Assembly: GCF_016584085.1 (NCBI RefSeq)
Contig: NZ_NRSJ01000024.1
Coordinates: 1 to 64,000 of the forward strand
Length of the DNA stretch: 64,000 nucleotides
Direction: 5' to 3'
Origin: Halochromatium glycolicum
Lineage (GTDB): Bacteria > Pseudomonadota > Gammaproteobacteria > Chromatiales > Chromatiaceae
The translations under genes and the position numbers were made by a program. Position 1 is the first letter of the stretch, and each line of letters begins with the position of its first letter. Below the pieces are notes generated by a model. The model searched no databases. It was not told where the DNA came from and worked only from the letters and a program-made list of their open reading frames with translations. Below are positions 45,092 through 53,521 of this stretch, in pieces.

Positions 45092-45553
45092 TCATTCGCG
45101 CTCCCAATCGGCGATGAGGATGCGCCCGGTCAGCCAGTTGACGCCGACCTGATAGCCGCGATCGCCGTGCTTGAGGATCACGCGGCCGCCGGAAGATGTT
45201 CCGTCGGGATAGAAACGGATACCGCCGATGCGCTCGCTCTCCATCTCGTCCTGGGCTGCGATGAGCTCGATCTCGAGCCCGTCGGGCAACGCGCCATCGC
45301 GGTTGCGGCCCGGTACGCGGTAGCGCCCGGCTTCGATGTCGAGGCGCCAAGCGGCATCCTGACCGCTGGCGATCGCGATCTCACGGGTCTGACGCAGGGC
45401 GCCAGCGGTGCGCCGGGCCGCGGCCTTGAGCTCGACGCCCGGCAGTGCCGCCGTGATCAGCGGCGGCGTCAGCGTGAGCAGCAGCCCGCCGATCGCGAGC
45501 ACCACGATCAGTTCCACCAGCGTAAAGCCGCCGATGCGCGTGCGCTCGTTCAT
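45092..45553 (-). CDS. gspH: T2SS minor pseudopilin GspH
   Basis: The ATG at 45553 gives MNERTRIGG/FTLVELIVVLAIGGLLLTL, a standard 9-residue leader, and 153 residues overall (the ATG at 45574 adds seven). The C-terminal part matches GspH (LRQTREIAIASGQDAAWRLD, IRFYPDGTSSGGRVIL). It joins the pseudopilus tip to the GspG shaft. A 176-nt space lies between it and the chosen gspI start, in which I see nothing else. Confidence 0.92.
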   Translation of the reverse strand: MNERTRIGGFTLVELIVVLAIGGLLLTLTPPLITAALPGVELKAAARRTAGALRQTREIAIASGQDAAWRLDIEAGRYRVPGRNRDGALPDGLEIELIAAQDEMESERIGGIRFYPDGTSSGGRVILKHGDRGYQVGVNWLTGRILIADWERE

Positions 45554-45588
45554 GGCGGAATGCGCCGCGGCCAATCGGCTCGCAGGTC

Positions 45589-45678
45589 ACTTAGAAGCAC
45601 GAACAGAATGCCCTCTATGGCTTTAAAGATCAGCAACGTGTGCGGGGTAGCCGGGCATTTTGATCAGGCCTCTTAGCC
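45589..45678. repeat. Repeated ~90-bp leader, copy A (upstream of gspH)
   Basis: Shares cagaatgccctct, atcagcaacgtg, ccgggc-ttttgat and ggcctct-a-agc in order with copy B at 46257-46350. It ends about 36 nt before the gspH start on the coding strand. Confidence 0.75.
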
Positions 45679-45772
45679 GCACAGCACCGCCCGGCGCAGG
45701 CCACCAGGCGCAGGCCGCCAGGCGCGATCGCGGCAGTATCGGCCACAATGGAGCAGCGCCGAGCGGGGTACC

Positions 45773-46234
45773 TCATGAACGCTCCCAGCTCGTGATGTCC
45801 CGATCCTCGCCCTCGCCGCCTTCCTGGCCGTCAGCGCCGAGCGACCAGATATCGTAGGGGCCGTGCTGCCCGGGTGAGCGGTATTGGTAGTCGTTGCCCC
45901 AGGGGTCGTCCGGCACTTGCGCCTTCCTCAGATAGGGACCGTTCCAGTTAGGGGCGTTGCCCGGGTCCGAGACCAACGCCTCGAGTCCTTCGGAGGTGGA
46001 CGGATAGCGCCCAACCTCGAGCCGGTAGAGGTCGAGCGTTGCGCTGAGATCTTCGATCTGCAGCGCTGCAGTCTTGGTCTTCGAGCTGCCGAGGAACTTC
46101 ATCACCTGGGGACCGACGAGCCCGGCGAGCAGGCCGAGGATCGCGAGCACGACGAGCAGCTCGACCAGGGTGAAGCCGCGGCTTTTTCGTTCTAGCTTTG
46201 AGCGTTGTTGTGGGAGCATGGGTTCAATCTTCAT
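45773..46234 (-). CDS. gspG: T2SS major pseudopilin GspG
   Basis: The ATG at 46234 gives MKIEPMLPQQ... and a 20-residue leader before G/FTLVELLVVLAILGLLAGLVGPQVMKFLG; ATGs at 46249 and 46219 are alternatives. The mature protein has the GspG core (KTAALQIEDLSATLDLYRLEVGRYPSTSEGLEALV) and the calcium-site end (DDPWGNDYQYRSPGQHGPYDIWSLGADGQEGGEGEDRDI split over the C-terminus). It polymerises into the pseudopilus shaft. Confidence 0.97.
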   Translation of the reverse strand: MKIEPMLPQQRSKLERKSRGFTLVELLVVLAILGLLAGLVGPQVMKFLGSSKTKTAALQIEDLSATLDLYRLEVGRYPSTSEGLEALVSDPGNAPNWNGPYLRKAQVPDDPWGNDYQYRSPGQHGPYDIWSLGADGQEGGEGEDRDITSWERS

Positions 46235-46256
46235 GGCTAAATGCAGCACCGACTCT

Positions 46257-46350
46257 CCTAAGAGCGCTAACAGAATGCCCTCTGTGGACTAATAAATCAG
46301 AAATCAGCAACGTGGGCGGGCTATCCGGGCGTTTTGATAGGGCCTCTAAG
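46257..46350. repeat. Repeated ~90-bp leader, copy B (upstream of gspG)
   Basis: Same ordered blocks as copy A at 45589-45678, with a few small indels. It lies 23 nt before the gspG start and touches the stop of the Uma2 gene. The two copies flank gspG in direct orientation. Confidence 0.75.
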
Positions 46351-46951
46351 CGAGCAACTCGGAGACACAAAGGGAAAAATCCGGCGCCTGTTGCGAGTGC
46401 AAGAGATCCCCGGCGCGGGCCAACCAGGTGTCGCGATAATGCTGCCCATCTGGATTGCGATGAACTTCCACGACGCGATCCTGAAGATTCAGGATCCAGA
46501 CTTCCGCGATGCCATGCTGAGCATAGAGTGGCAGCTTGACCGAGCGGTCATAGCTCAGCGAAGAATCCGCGACCTCGATCAACAGCAGAACATCGGCCGC
46601 GCGCGGCTTGGCGTGCTTGTAATAGTCCGCGCGAAAACGTAGCAGCATCAGGTCTGGCTCAGGCTCGCTGTGCTCGCCCAACACCAAAGGGCTTTGCACC
46701 GATACGAGCGCATCCTTGATTCCACTCCGATGGACGAGATGATTGAGTTGGGTCGTCAATCCCGCATGCTCGTCACCAATGGGCGGCATGTCAATCACTT
46801 CACCGTCGATCAATTCAATGTGATCGTCTTCAGAAAAGATCCCCGCTTCAGCCATGCGGTGATAATCGGCGCGACACAGCCGATGGCGCTGGCGGTCAAG
46901 AATCTGCCGATTCAGCAGCGTTTCTGGGCGAGACAGGGCGACGGCTTCCAT
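46346..46951 (-). CDS. Uma2-family (DUF820) PD-(D/E)XK nuclease-like protein
   Basis: 201 residues with the Uma2 layout: YHRMAEAGIFSEDDHIELIDGEVIDMPPIGDEHA, then PEPDLMLLR (catalytic Asp region) and VLLLIEVADSSLSYDRSVKLPLYAQHGIAEVWILN (E-x-S/D-x-S and K-x-P-x-YA-x-GI-x-E-x-W). The family is widespread in cyanobacteria and sulfur bacteria; its biological role is unsettled. It sits between gspF and gspG, breaking the gsp order, and ends inside repeat copy B. Confidence 0.88.
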   Translation of the reverse strand: MEAVALSRPETLLNRQILDRQRHRLCRADYHRMAEAGIFSEDDHIELIDGEVIDMPPIGDEHAGLTTQLNHLVHRSGIKDALVSVQSPLVLGEHSEPEPDLMLLRFRADYYKHAKPRAADVLLLIEVADSSLSYDRSVKLPLYAQHGIAEVWILNLQDRVVEVHRNPDGQHYRDTWLARAGDLLHSQQAPDFSLCVSELLA

Positions 46952-47047
46952 GAATGTAAAACGCCTCTCATTGCGTGGTTTTATTGCGTGGTCTGAGCAA
47001 ATGATTCTCGATGTTGTCAGGCATCAGATGTTGCGGACCGCCCCAGG

Positions 47048-47092
47048 GAAACGCTGATTGGTCAGCGTTTCTCACGCGGGGTAGGAGCCCCG
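47048..47092 (+). terminator. Two adjacent hairpins between gspF and the Uma2 gene
   Basis: GAAACGCTGA (47048-47057) and TCAGCGTTTC (47062-47071) form a perfect 10-bp stem with a TTGG loop. A second stem CGGGG/CCCCG (47077-47081/47088-47092) with loop taggag is followed by tctgattttt. The T-run suits plus-strand termination; the gsp genes here are on the minus strand, so it may instead be a half REP element (GTAGGAGCCCC is shared with 51353). Confidence 0.4.
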
Positions 47093-47133
47093 TCTGATTT
47101 TTGGCCAGGATGGCCGATCAATCAGCATCTCCT

Positions 47134-48342
47134 CTAGAACACCAGCTCGTTCGCACCAAGGATCGCCATCAGGATCGAGATGATGATACCAGCGACGATG
47201 ACGCCGAGGCCGATGATCAGCGCCGGCTCGAGCAGGGTCAACAGGCGCTGGACGCTGGTTCGGGTCTCGCGGTCGAAGATGTCGGCCACCTTGGCGAGCA
47301 TCGCATCGAGCGTGCCGGATTCCTCGCCGACGCGAATCATCTGCAGCGCCAGCTGCGGCAGCACGCCGCGGCTGGTCAGCGGCTCGGCGAGACCGCGTCC
47401 GTGCTTGAGGTCCTCGGCGGTCTCGTCGAGGCCGTCACCGATCTTGCGGTTGTTCACGACCTCCTTGGCGAGGTTGAGCCCGCTCAGCAGCGGCAGGCCG
47501 TTCTTGAGCAGCGTCGAGAGTGTATGACAGAGGCGCGCCGTCTCCATCTTCCAGATCAGATCGCCGAACAACGGAACGGCCATCACCCTGTAATCGAAGC
47601 GGCGGCGGTTGTCCGGGTTCTTCAGCCAGCGCTCGAGCACCACGGCGATTACAGCGACCAACACCAGCAGCGCCCACCAGTAGTCGCGGAACAGGTCTCC
47701 GGCACCAACGACGATACGGGTCGGCGTTGGCAGGGCCGCGCCCATGTCGTCGAACAGCACCGTGAACTGGGGCACGACGAAGACGAGCAGCATGATCACC
47801 GAGAGGCCGGCGACGACCAGCAGGATCGACGGATAGACCAGCGCCGAGGTCACGGTGCCGCGAAGCTCGGCGCTGCGCTCCAGATAGTCCGCCAGCCGGC
47901 CGAGCACTTGATCGAGCGCGCCGCTGGCCTCGCCGGCCCGTACCATGTTGACGTAGAGCTTCGGGAACTGGCCGCCCTGGGCCTCGAGTGCGGTCGAGAA
48001 GGTTGCCCCGCCGCGCACCCGCTCCTGCAGATCCATCAGCACCCGTTTGACGTGCTCTTCCGGCGTCAATTCGGCGAGGACGCCGAGCGAGCGGTCCAGC
48101 GTCAGACCCGATTCCAGCAGGGTCGCGAGCTGGCGGGTCATGCCCTCGATGTCCTTGGCCTGAAGCCCGCGCTGGCGCCGGCGCGCGAGCTGGGCGGTCA
48201 ACCCGCCTGCCGAGCGCGTCTTCAGCGGCAGCAGCCCGTCGGCCTGCAGCCGCGCGATCAGGGTCGCCTCATCGGCCGCCTCCTGCTCGCCTTCGACCTC
48301 TTCGCCATCGAGCTTGACCGCTTTATAGAAGTATCGAGGCAT
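47134..48342 (-). CDS. gspF: T2SS inner-membrane platform protein GspF
   Basis: The ATG at 48342 gives MPRYFYKAVKLDGEEVEGE, the standard GspF start; the ATG at 48381 adds 13 poor residues. 402 residues with two T2SSF repeats (about 70-195 and 275-395) and three membrane helices. RQLATLLESGLTLDRSLGVL and LCHTLSTLLKNGLPLLSGL are the paired conserved segments. It holds the pseudopilus base and contacts GspE. Confidence 0.95.
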   Translation of the reverse strand: MPRYFYKAVKLDGEEVEGEQEAADEATLIARLQADGLLPLKTRSAGGLTAQLARRRQRGLQAKDIEGMTRQLATLLESGLTLDRSLGVLAELTPEEHVKRVLMDLQERVRGGATFSTALEAQGGQFPKLYVNMVRAGEASGALDQVLGRLADYLERSAELRGTVTSALVYPSILLVVAGLSVIMLLVFVVPQFTVLFDDMGAALPTPTRIVVGAGDLFRDYWWALLVLVAVIAVVLERWLKNPDNRRRFDYRVMAVPLFGDLIWKMETARLCHTLSTLLKNGLPLLSGLNLAKEVVNNRKIGDGLDETAEDLKHGRGLAEPLTSRGVLPQLALQMIRVGEESGTLDAMLAKVADIFDRETRTSVQRLLTLLEPALIIGLGVIVAGIIISILMAILGANELVF

Positions 48343-48384
48343 GGCTGTGTGGTGGATCGAGCGCTGGGCAGCAGCGTCCACCCT

Positions 48385-49143
48385 TCAGAGCAATTTGACC
48401 AGCGCGGTAATGGCGCCGACCTGCGCGAACATCAGCGGTATCAGCCAGGCCAATAGCGTGTTGCGACTGCGCTCGATCTCCGTTTGCAGTTGCCCCCGCA
48501 TCTGCTCAAGATCAGTACTGAATTGCCCGCGCATCTGCTCTATCTCGGTGCGCAGTTCGCCACGCGCTTGCTCAATTTCAGTACTGAAATGGCCGCGCAT
48601 CTGCCCAAGCTCAGTTTGCAGATCGCTCCGCATCTGCTCAATTTCAGTGCTGAAATGGCCGCGCATCTGCTCAAGCTCAGTTCGCAGATCGCTACGCATC
48701 TGCTCAATTTCAGTGCTGAAATGACCGCGCATCTGCTCAAGCTCGGTTCGCAGATCGCTCCGTACCTGTTCAATTTCAGTGCTGAAATGACCGCGCATCT
48801 GCTCCATCTCAGTACTGAAGTGCCCGCGTATCCGCTCGACCTCGATGCTGAGGTCCGCGCGCACCTGTTCGATCTCGGTCTTCAGCTCCGCACGCACCTG
48901 CTCAATGTCCGTCTTGAGCTCTGCACGGACCTGCTCGACCTGCACGGACAGGTTTGCGCGTATCTGCTCAATCTCTCGTTGCAGGCGCAGCTCGGTCTCG
49001 CCCAGATGCTGCTGAGTCGCGAGATCAGGAAGATGAGGGTAGCGTTCCTCAAGCTGCTCGAAGGCCTCGGCGATCACGCGCGCGCGGGCGCGATCATCGG
49101 GTGCGCTTGCAAGGGCCTCGTAGAGCTCAACGGCAGAGAGCAT
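48385..49143 (-). CDS. Hendecad-repeat coiled-coil protein with C-terminal membrane anchor
   Basis: 252 residues. After a helical head (1-~60), about fifteen 11-residue units follow from ~65 to ~225, alternating types such as IEQMRSDLRTE and LEQMRGHFSTE. The C-terminal ~23 residues (TLLAWLIPLMFAQVGAITALV) form a membrane helix. The layout resembles the DUF1640 type (coiled coil plus C-terminal anchor). The units are also repeated in DNA with a period of 33/66 bp, so recent expansion is likely. It is between gspE and gspF on the same strand; a structural role in the T2SS platform is possible but unproven. Confidence 0.75.
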   Translation of the reverse strand: MLSAVELYEALASAPDDRARARVIAEAFEQLEERYPHLPDLATQQHLGETELRLQREIEQIRANLSVQVEQVRAELKTDIEQVRAELKTEIEQVRADLSIEVERIRGHFSTEMEQMRGHFSTEIEQVRSDLRTELEQMRGHFSTEIEQMRSDLRTELEQMRGHFSTEIEQMRSDLQTELGQMRGHFSTEIEQARGELRTEIEQMRGQFSTDLEQMRGQLQTEIERSRNTLLAWLIPLMFAQVGAITALVKLL

Positions 49144-49293
49144 GTTTATCCTGGGTGGCCTCGGTTCGGCAGCCTGGGTTACGGGCAGTCACGACGACCA
49201 GCGACGATAGACGATTAAGCCACTGAGTAGCAAGCAATTGTTCGCGTGAATCACGCGAAATTGATCGTCCGGGGTGGCACCGTGCGATGAACG

Positions 49294-51285
49294 TTAGTCG
49301 ACTTCAGCCACGCGCAGCACCTCCTCGATGGTGGTGCGTCCATCGAGCGCCTTGCGCAGGCCGTCTTGATACATGGTTTCCATGCCTTCGTCGATGGCGA
49401 TGCGCTTGATCTCGGTCGCGGTGGCGTGGGCAAGGATGGCTTGGCGGAGGGCCTCGGACATGAGCAGCACCTCGCTGATGACGAGACGCCCGCGATAGCC
49501 GGTGCCGTTGCACTGGTCACAGCCGACGGCGCGGTGCAGGTCGACCACCCCCGACAATCCCTTGATGTGGGCAAAGCGTCCGGCCAGCTCGGGCTGGGCC
49601 CGGTAGGAGGCACGACAGTTCGGACAGAGCCGCCGCACCAGCCGTTGAGCGAGGATGCCGTTGATGGTGCTGGTGAGTAGATAATCCTCGACGCCCATGT
49701 CGAGCAGACGGGTGACGCCGCTGGGGGCATCGTTGGTGTGCAGCGTCGAGATCACGACGTGGCCGGTGAGCGCCGACTGCACGGCGATGCGCGCGGTCTC
49801 GAGATCGCGCATCTCGCCGACCATGATGATGTCCGGGTCCTGGCGGACGATCGCGCGCAGGGCGCCGGCGAAGGTCATGCCGATCGAGGATTTGACCGGG
49901 ATCTGGTTGATGCCGGGGACCTGGTACTCGACCGGGTCCTCGACGGTGATGATCTTGCGGTCCTCGGTGTTGAGCCGACTCAGTGCCGTGTACAGCGTCG
50001 TGCTCTTGCCGCTGCCGGTCGGGCCGGTGACCAGGAAGATGCCGTAGGGCTGATCGAGCACCTTGAGCATCCGCTCACGCGGCAGGCCGTCGAAGCCGAG
50101 GGCGTCGAAGTCGAAGCGGACGCTCTCCTTGTCGAGCAGGCGCATCACCACGCTCTCGCCGAACATGGTCGGTACTGTCGAGACGCGCAGATCGAGCTCC
50201 TTGCCCTGGATGCGCTGCGGGATGCGGCCGTCCTGGGGCAGCCGGCGCTCGGCGATGTTGAGCTTGGCCATGATCTTGACGCGCGAGATCACCGCTGCGG
50301 TGGAGCTGACCGGCGGCGAGTCGGCCTCCTTGAGGATGCCGTCGATCCGATAGCGCACCTTGAGCTGATCGGCGAAGGGCTCGATGTGGACGTCCGAGGC
50401 GCGTGACTCGACCGCGCGCTGGAGGATCTGGTTGACCATCCTGATCACCGGGGCCTCGCTGGCGAGATCGCGCAGGTGCTCGATGTCCTCCTCGCTGAAG
50501 TTGCCGAGCTCGGCCTGGGCCTCGGCCTCGGCCTCGGCATCGTCATCACTCGGCTGCTCGTAGAGCCGCTCGAGCACGGCCTGGATCTCGGTCGGCAGAC
50601 CGACCTTGAGGTCGATCTCCTTGCCCGTTGCCATCTGCAGCGCCTGGGTCGTGAAACTGTCGAGCGGATCAGCGACCGCGATGCCGAGCGCCTGCTCGGT
50701 CTCGAACAAGGGCACCACCTTGGCGTCTTTCAGGAAGCGCAGGCTCAGGTCTGCCTCAGCGACCGGGGTCTCGGGATAGTCGTCGGCGCCGATCAATGGG
50801 ATCGAGAGCACCTCGGCCGCCGCTGCGGCCATATCGCGCTCCGAGACCAACCCCAGACGGACGAGCATCAATCGAAGCGGATCGGCGCTCTCCTCGGTCA
50901 GTTTGCGCGCCCGCGCCAGATCGCCGGGGGAGCACTTGCCGCGCTGCTGCAGGGCCTCGATCAGCCGTTGCTCGGTGCTCGGCTCGCTCGTTGTCACAGC
51001 TGGGGCTTCGCCTGGCGTGGAGTCTGGTCGGGTATCGGAAAGGCCCTGCCCGGAACCAACCGGCTCGTCGGCACCGCTCTCGCGGGCGCGCCTGTAATCC
51101 GGACCAACCGGCTCATCGAACAATCCGAGCTTGGGCTCGCGCCGGTGGTCGCGTGCGTTGCGTGTCGTCTGCCCGGTCTCGCGGGTGTCGCGGGGCTCGC
51201 GGGTCTCACCGAATGGCTGCGGTCCGAGTCGCGTCGCTATGGTGTCCTCCGGCGCGACGGAGGTTTTGGCTTGCTTCATGCTCAT
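49294..51285 (-). CDS. gspE: T2SS assembly ATPase GspE
   Basis: 663 residues. A charged, probably disordered N-terminal region (1-~110) is unusually long. An N1E/MshEN-like domain (about 115-240) and the ATPase follow: Walker A GPTGSGKST (about 420-428), Asp box ITVEDPVEYQVPGINQIPV, Walker B region PDIIMVGEMRD, His box VISTLHTNDAP. The four-cysteine zinc domain is complete (CPNC and CDQC). It powers pseudopilus assembly and docks on GspL/GspF. It is the first gsp gene in transcription order. Confidence 0.96.
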   Translation of the reverse strand: MSMKQAKTSVAPEDTIATRLGPQPFGETREPRDTRETGQTTRNARDHRREPKLGLFDEPVGPDYRRARESGADEPVGSGQGLSDTRPDSTPGEAPAVTTSEPSTEQRLIEALQQRGKCSPGDLARARKLTEESADPLRLMLVRLGLVSERDMAAAAAEVLSIPLIGADDYPETPVAEADLSLRFLKDAKVVPLFETEQALGIAVADPLDSFTTQALQMATGKEIDLKVGLPTEIQAVLERLYEQPSDDDAEAEAEAQAELGNFSEEDIEHLRDLASEAPVIRMVNQILQRAVESRASDVHIEPFADQLKVRYRIDGILKEADSPPVSSTAAVISRVKIMAKLNIAERRLPQDGRIPQRIQGKELDLRVSTVPTMFGESVVMRLLDKESVRFDFDALGFDGLPRERMLKVLDQPYGIFLVTGPTGSGKSTTLYTALSRLNTEDRKIITVEDPVEYQVPGINQIPVKSSIGMTFAGALRAIVRQDPDIIMVGEMRDLETARIAVQSALTGHVVISTLHTNDAPSGVTRLLDMGVEDYLLTSTINGILAQRLVRRLCPNCRASYRAQPELAGRFAHIKGLSGVVDLHRAVGCDQCNGTGYRGRLVISEVLLMSEALRQAILAHATATEIKRIAIDEGMETMYQDGLRKALDGRTTIEEVLRVAEVD

Positions 51286-51352
51286 TCGACCTCGCTAGTG
51301 CATCGCGTCAGAAATGCCGAGAGCCTTTTCCTGCCATCGGACTCTCAGCGCT

Positions 51353-51422
51353 GTAGGAGCCCGCTTGCGGGCGATTTTCGCAGCCGCGAGCGCGGCCTGG
51401 TCGCCCGCAAGCGGGCTCCTAC
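51353..51422. repeat. REP-like palindrome with perfect 22-bp arms
   Basis: The arm at 51353-51374 (gtaggagcccgcttgcgggc + ga) is the exact reverse complement of 51401-51422, with a 26-nt spacer. GTAGGAGC...TTGCGGGCGA is close to the REP/BIME elements common in Pseudomonas and other gammaproteobacteria, which are moved by RAYT transposases. It lies between the gspE start and the end of the next gene. Confidence 0.85.
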
Positions 51423-51471
51423 GACCATTGGAGGCAGCGGCAATCGGTCTCGGGAGCTCCGCTGTCTTGCG

Positions 51472-53514
51472 CTAGCTCGCCGCTCGCACCGGCGGGCTCG
51501 ACGCCCGCTCAGCCGCCGGTTGCGCGGCAGCAGGGTCGCCGCGCGTTGCCGGCGGCGTCCGCCATTCCGGCACCAGCTCCCGCAAGAGCTGGAGCAGCTC
51601 GTCCGGCGGGGCGCCGTCGCAGGCGGTGCGCAGGCGCCTGAGATCATGGTCGAGCGAGTCGGCATCGATTCGCTCGCGACGCGCGGCCTTGATCTTCGGA
51701 TGCTCGGTCTGCATCAGGTCTTCCCGATCGTAGAACAGCTCCTCGTACAGCTTCTCGCCGGGGCGGAGCCCGACATATTCGATCGGGATCTCGGTGTGGG
51801 GTTCACGCCCGGCGAGGCGGATCATCTGCTCGGCAAGGTAGCGGATCTTGACCGGTTTACCCATGTCCAGCACGAAGATCTCGCCGCCGGCGCCGATCAG
51901 CGCGGCCTGCATGATCAGTTGGCAGGCCTCGGGGATGGTCATGAAGAAGCGCTCGATCTCCGGATCGGTCACGGTCACCGGCCCGCCCTGCTCGATCTGC
52001 TGGCGAAACAGCGGGACGACGCTGCCGGCGGAGCCGAGCACATTGCCGAAGCGCACGGTGATAAAGCGCGTTGCCGGTGCCGAAATCAGCAGTCCGGTTG
52101 AGCGCTGGGCCGCTCGCTGGTCTGTCGATGGGCTCGCGGTCGGCAACGAGCCCATAGAGGTCGAGGCCGTCTCGGTCAGGGCGCTCGAGCGGGTCGTTGA
52201 CGCCGCTTGAGCGCGCGCCTGGCAGAGCATCTCGGCGGCGCGCTTGGTCGCTCCCATCACGTTGGCCGGATTCACCGCCTTGTCGGTCGAGATCAGCACG
52301 ACGCGCTCGCAGCCGTGGCGGCTGGCGCAATCGGCAACGGTCTCGGTGCCGAGCACGTTGTTGCGCACGGCGGCCCGGACCTGGGTCTCGAGCAGGGGCA
52401 CATGCTTATAGGCTGCGGCATGGAACACCGTGTGCGGGCGCTGAGCAGCGAACAGCGACTCGATCGCGGCGCGATCGGTCACGTCGACAAGCTGGACCTC
52501 GTAGGGGGGCCGGTCCTCGCGCCCAGCGAGCTCATGGTCGAGCCGATAGAGGTTGAGCTCGCAGTTGTCGACCAGGAGCAATCGCCTCGGCTGCGCAGCG
52601 AGGATCTGCCGGCAGAGCTCGGCGCCGATCGAGCCGCCGGCACCGGTCACCAGCACCACACGATCGGTGAGACCGGCGCGGATCGCAGCCCAATCGAGCT
52701 GCACCGGATTGCGGCCGAGCAGGTCGTCGATCGAGACCTCGCGCAGTTGGCGGATGGTGACCGCACCGGAGAGCAGATTCTTGAGCTGCGGCACGGTGCG
52801 GAATGGCCTCCCGGTAGACTCGCAGAGCTCGACCAACCTCTGCATCTGGGCGTTGGTCGCAGTCGGTACCGCGAGCATGATCAGGTCGATCCCCAAGGAC
52901 TCGACCAGCTCCGGGATCTGGACCGAGCCGCCCTTGATCGGCACCCCATGGATGTCGCCGCCGTGCCGGCGCAGCTTGTCATCGACGAAGGCCACCGGGA
53001 AGTACCTGCGGCCGGGATCGCGCAGCATGTCGCGCACGAGCATCTCGCCGGCGCGGTCAGCGCCGACCACGAGCACGCGCTCGCCCGGTCGCAGGCCGAG
53101 GCGGTGGTCCTTGAGCCGCCGATAGAGCAGCCTTGGACCGGCAAGTAGGATCGCCTGGAAGCACAGGAAGAGCGGCGGTACCGAGCGCGGCAGGAATTCG
53201 TTGCGGCTGAGCACGAACAGCGCCAGCACCACCAGGAGCGTGGCAAGCGTCACGGCCTTGGCGATCCGCGCGAGGTCCGGCAGCGAGGCGAAGCGCCACA
53301 CACCGCGATAGAGCCCGAACGACCAGTAGACGACGGCACAGATGAGCATCACCAGCGGCAGCTGGTCGACCGCGGCGGTCATGAACGCGTCCGGGACGTC
53401 GCTCAGATTGAACCGCATCCAGAAGGCGCCGAGCCAGGCGACGGGCACCATCACCAGATCGTGCGCGAAGGCCGCGGTGCGCGAGCGCAGCCGTTCGTAC
53501 CAGCGCCGCCACAT
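51472..53514 (-). CDS. Membrane nucleotide-sugar 4,6-dehydratase/epimerase (CapD/WbpM family)
   Basis: 680 residues: four N-terminal membrane helices (about 15-125), a CoA-binding-like Rossmann domain (about 140-250) and an SDR domain with TGAGGSIGAELCRQI and ISTDKAVNPANVMGATKRAAEM, where Met replaces the usual Tyr as in WbpM/PglF UDP-GlcNAc 4,6-dehydratases. ITVRFGNVLGS and MTIPEACQLI complete the fold. It makes a keto-sugar for O-antigen or capsule. An odd insert of about 48 residues, Ser/Thr/Ala rich (about 433-482), splits the SDR domain between the catalytic helix and ITVRFGN. It lies 7 nt after the transferase gene. Confidence 0.9.
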   Translation of the reverse strand: MWRRWYERLRSRTAAFAHDLVMVPVAWLGAFWMRFNLSDVPDAFMTAAVDQLPLVMLICAVVYWSFGLYRGVWRFASLPDLARIAKAVTLATLLVVLALFVLSRNEFLPRSVPPLFLCFQAILLAGPRLLYRRLKDHRLGLRPGERVLVVGADRAGEMLVRDMLRDPGRRYFPVAFVDDKLRRHGGDIHGVPIKGGSVQIPELVESLGIDLIMLAVPTATNAQMQRLVELCESTGRPFRTVPQLKNLLSGAVTIRQLREVSIDDLLGRNPVQLDWAAIRAGLTDRVVLVTGAGGSIGAELCRQILAAQPRRLLLVDNCELNLYRLDHELAGREDRPPYEVQLVDVTDRAAIESLFAAQRPHTVFHAAAYKHVPLLETQVRAAVRNNVLGTETVADCASRHGCERVVLISTDKAVNPANVMGATKRAAEMLCQARAQAASTTRSSALTETASTSMGSLPTASPSTDQRAAQRSTGLLISAPATRFITVRFGNVLGSAGSVVPLFRQQIEQGGPVTVTDPEIERFFMTIPEACQLIMQAALIGAGGEIFVLDMGKPVKIRYLAEQMIRLAGREPHTEIPIEYVGLRPGEKLYEELFYDREDLMQTEHPKIKAARRERIDADSLDHDLRRLRTACDGAPPDELLQLLRELVPEWRTPPATRGDPAAAQPAAERASSPPVRAAS

Positions 53515-53521
53515 GGCCGGA

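Noticed and set aside
44916..45350. N-terminal extension of the gspI open frame
   Set aside because: Overlaps gspH in another frame and is Arg-rich; not a plausible pilin leader.
47101..48456. 451-residue open frame opposite gspF
   Set aside because: Gln/His/Arg-rich antisense shadow of gspF, whose identity is certain.
48385..49143. Direct repeats considered as a CRISPR array
   Set aside because: The 33-bp units are contiguous, without spacers, and in frame with a coding sequence.
48484..49218. 244-residue repeat-rich open frame opposite the coiled-coil gene
   Set aside because: The repeats are those of the minus-strand hendecad gene read backwards; the minus frame has a coherent membrane anchor and head.
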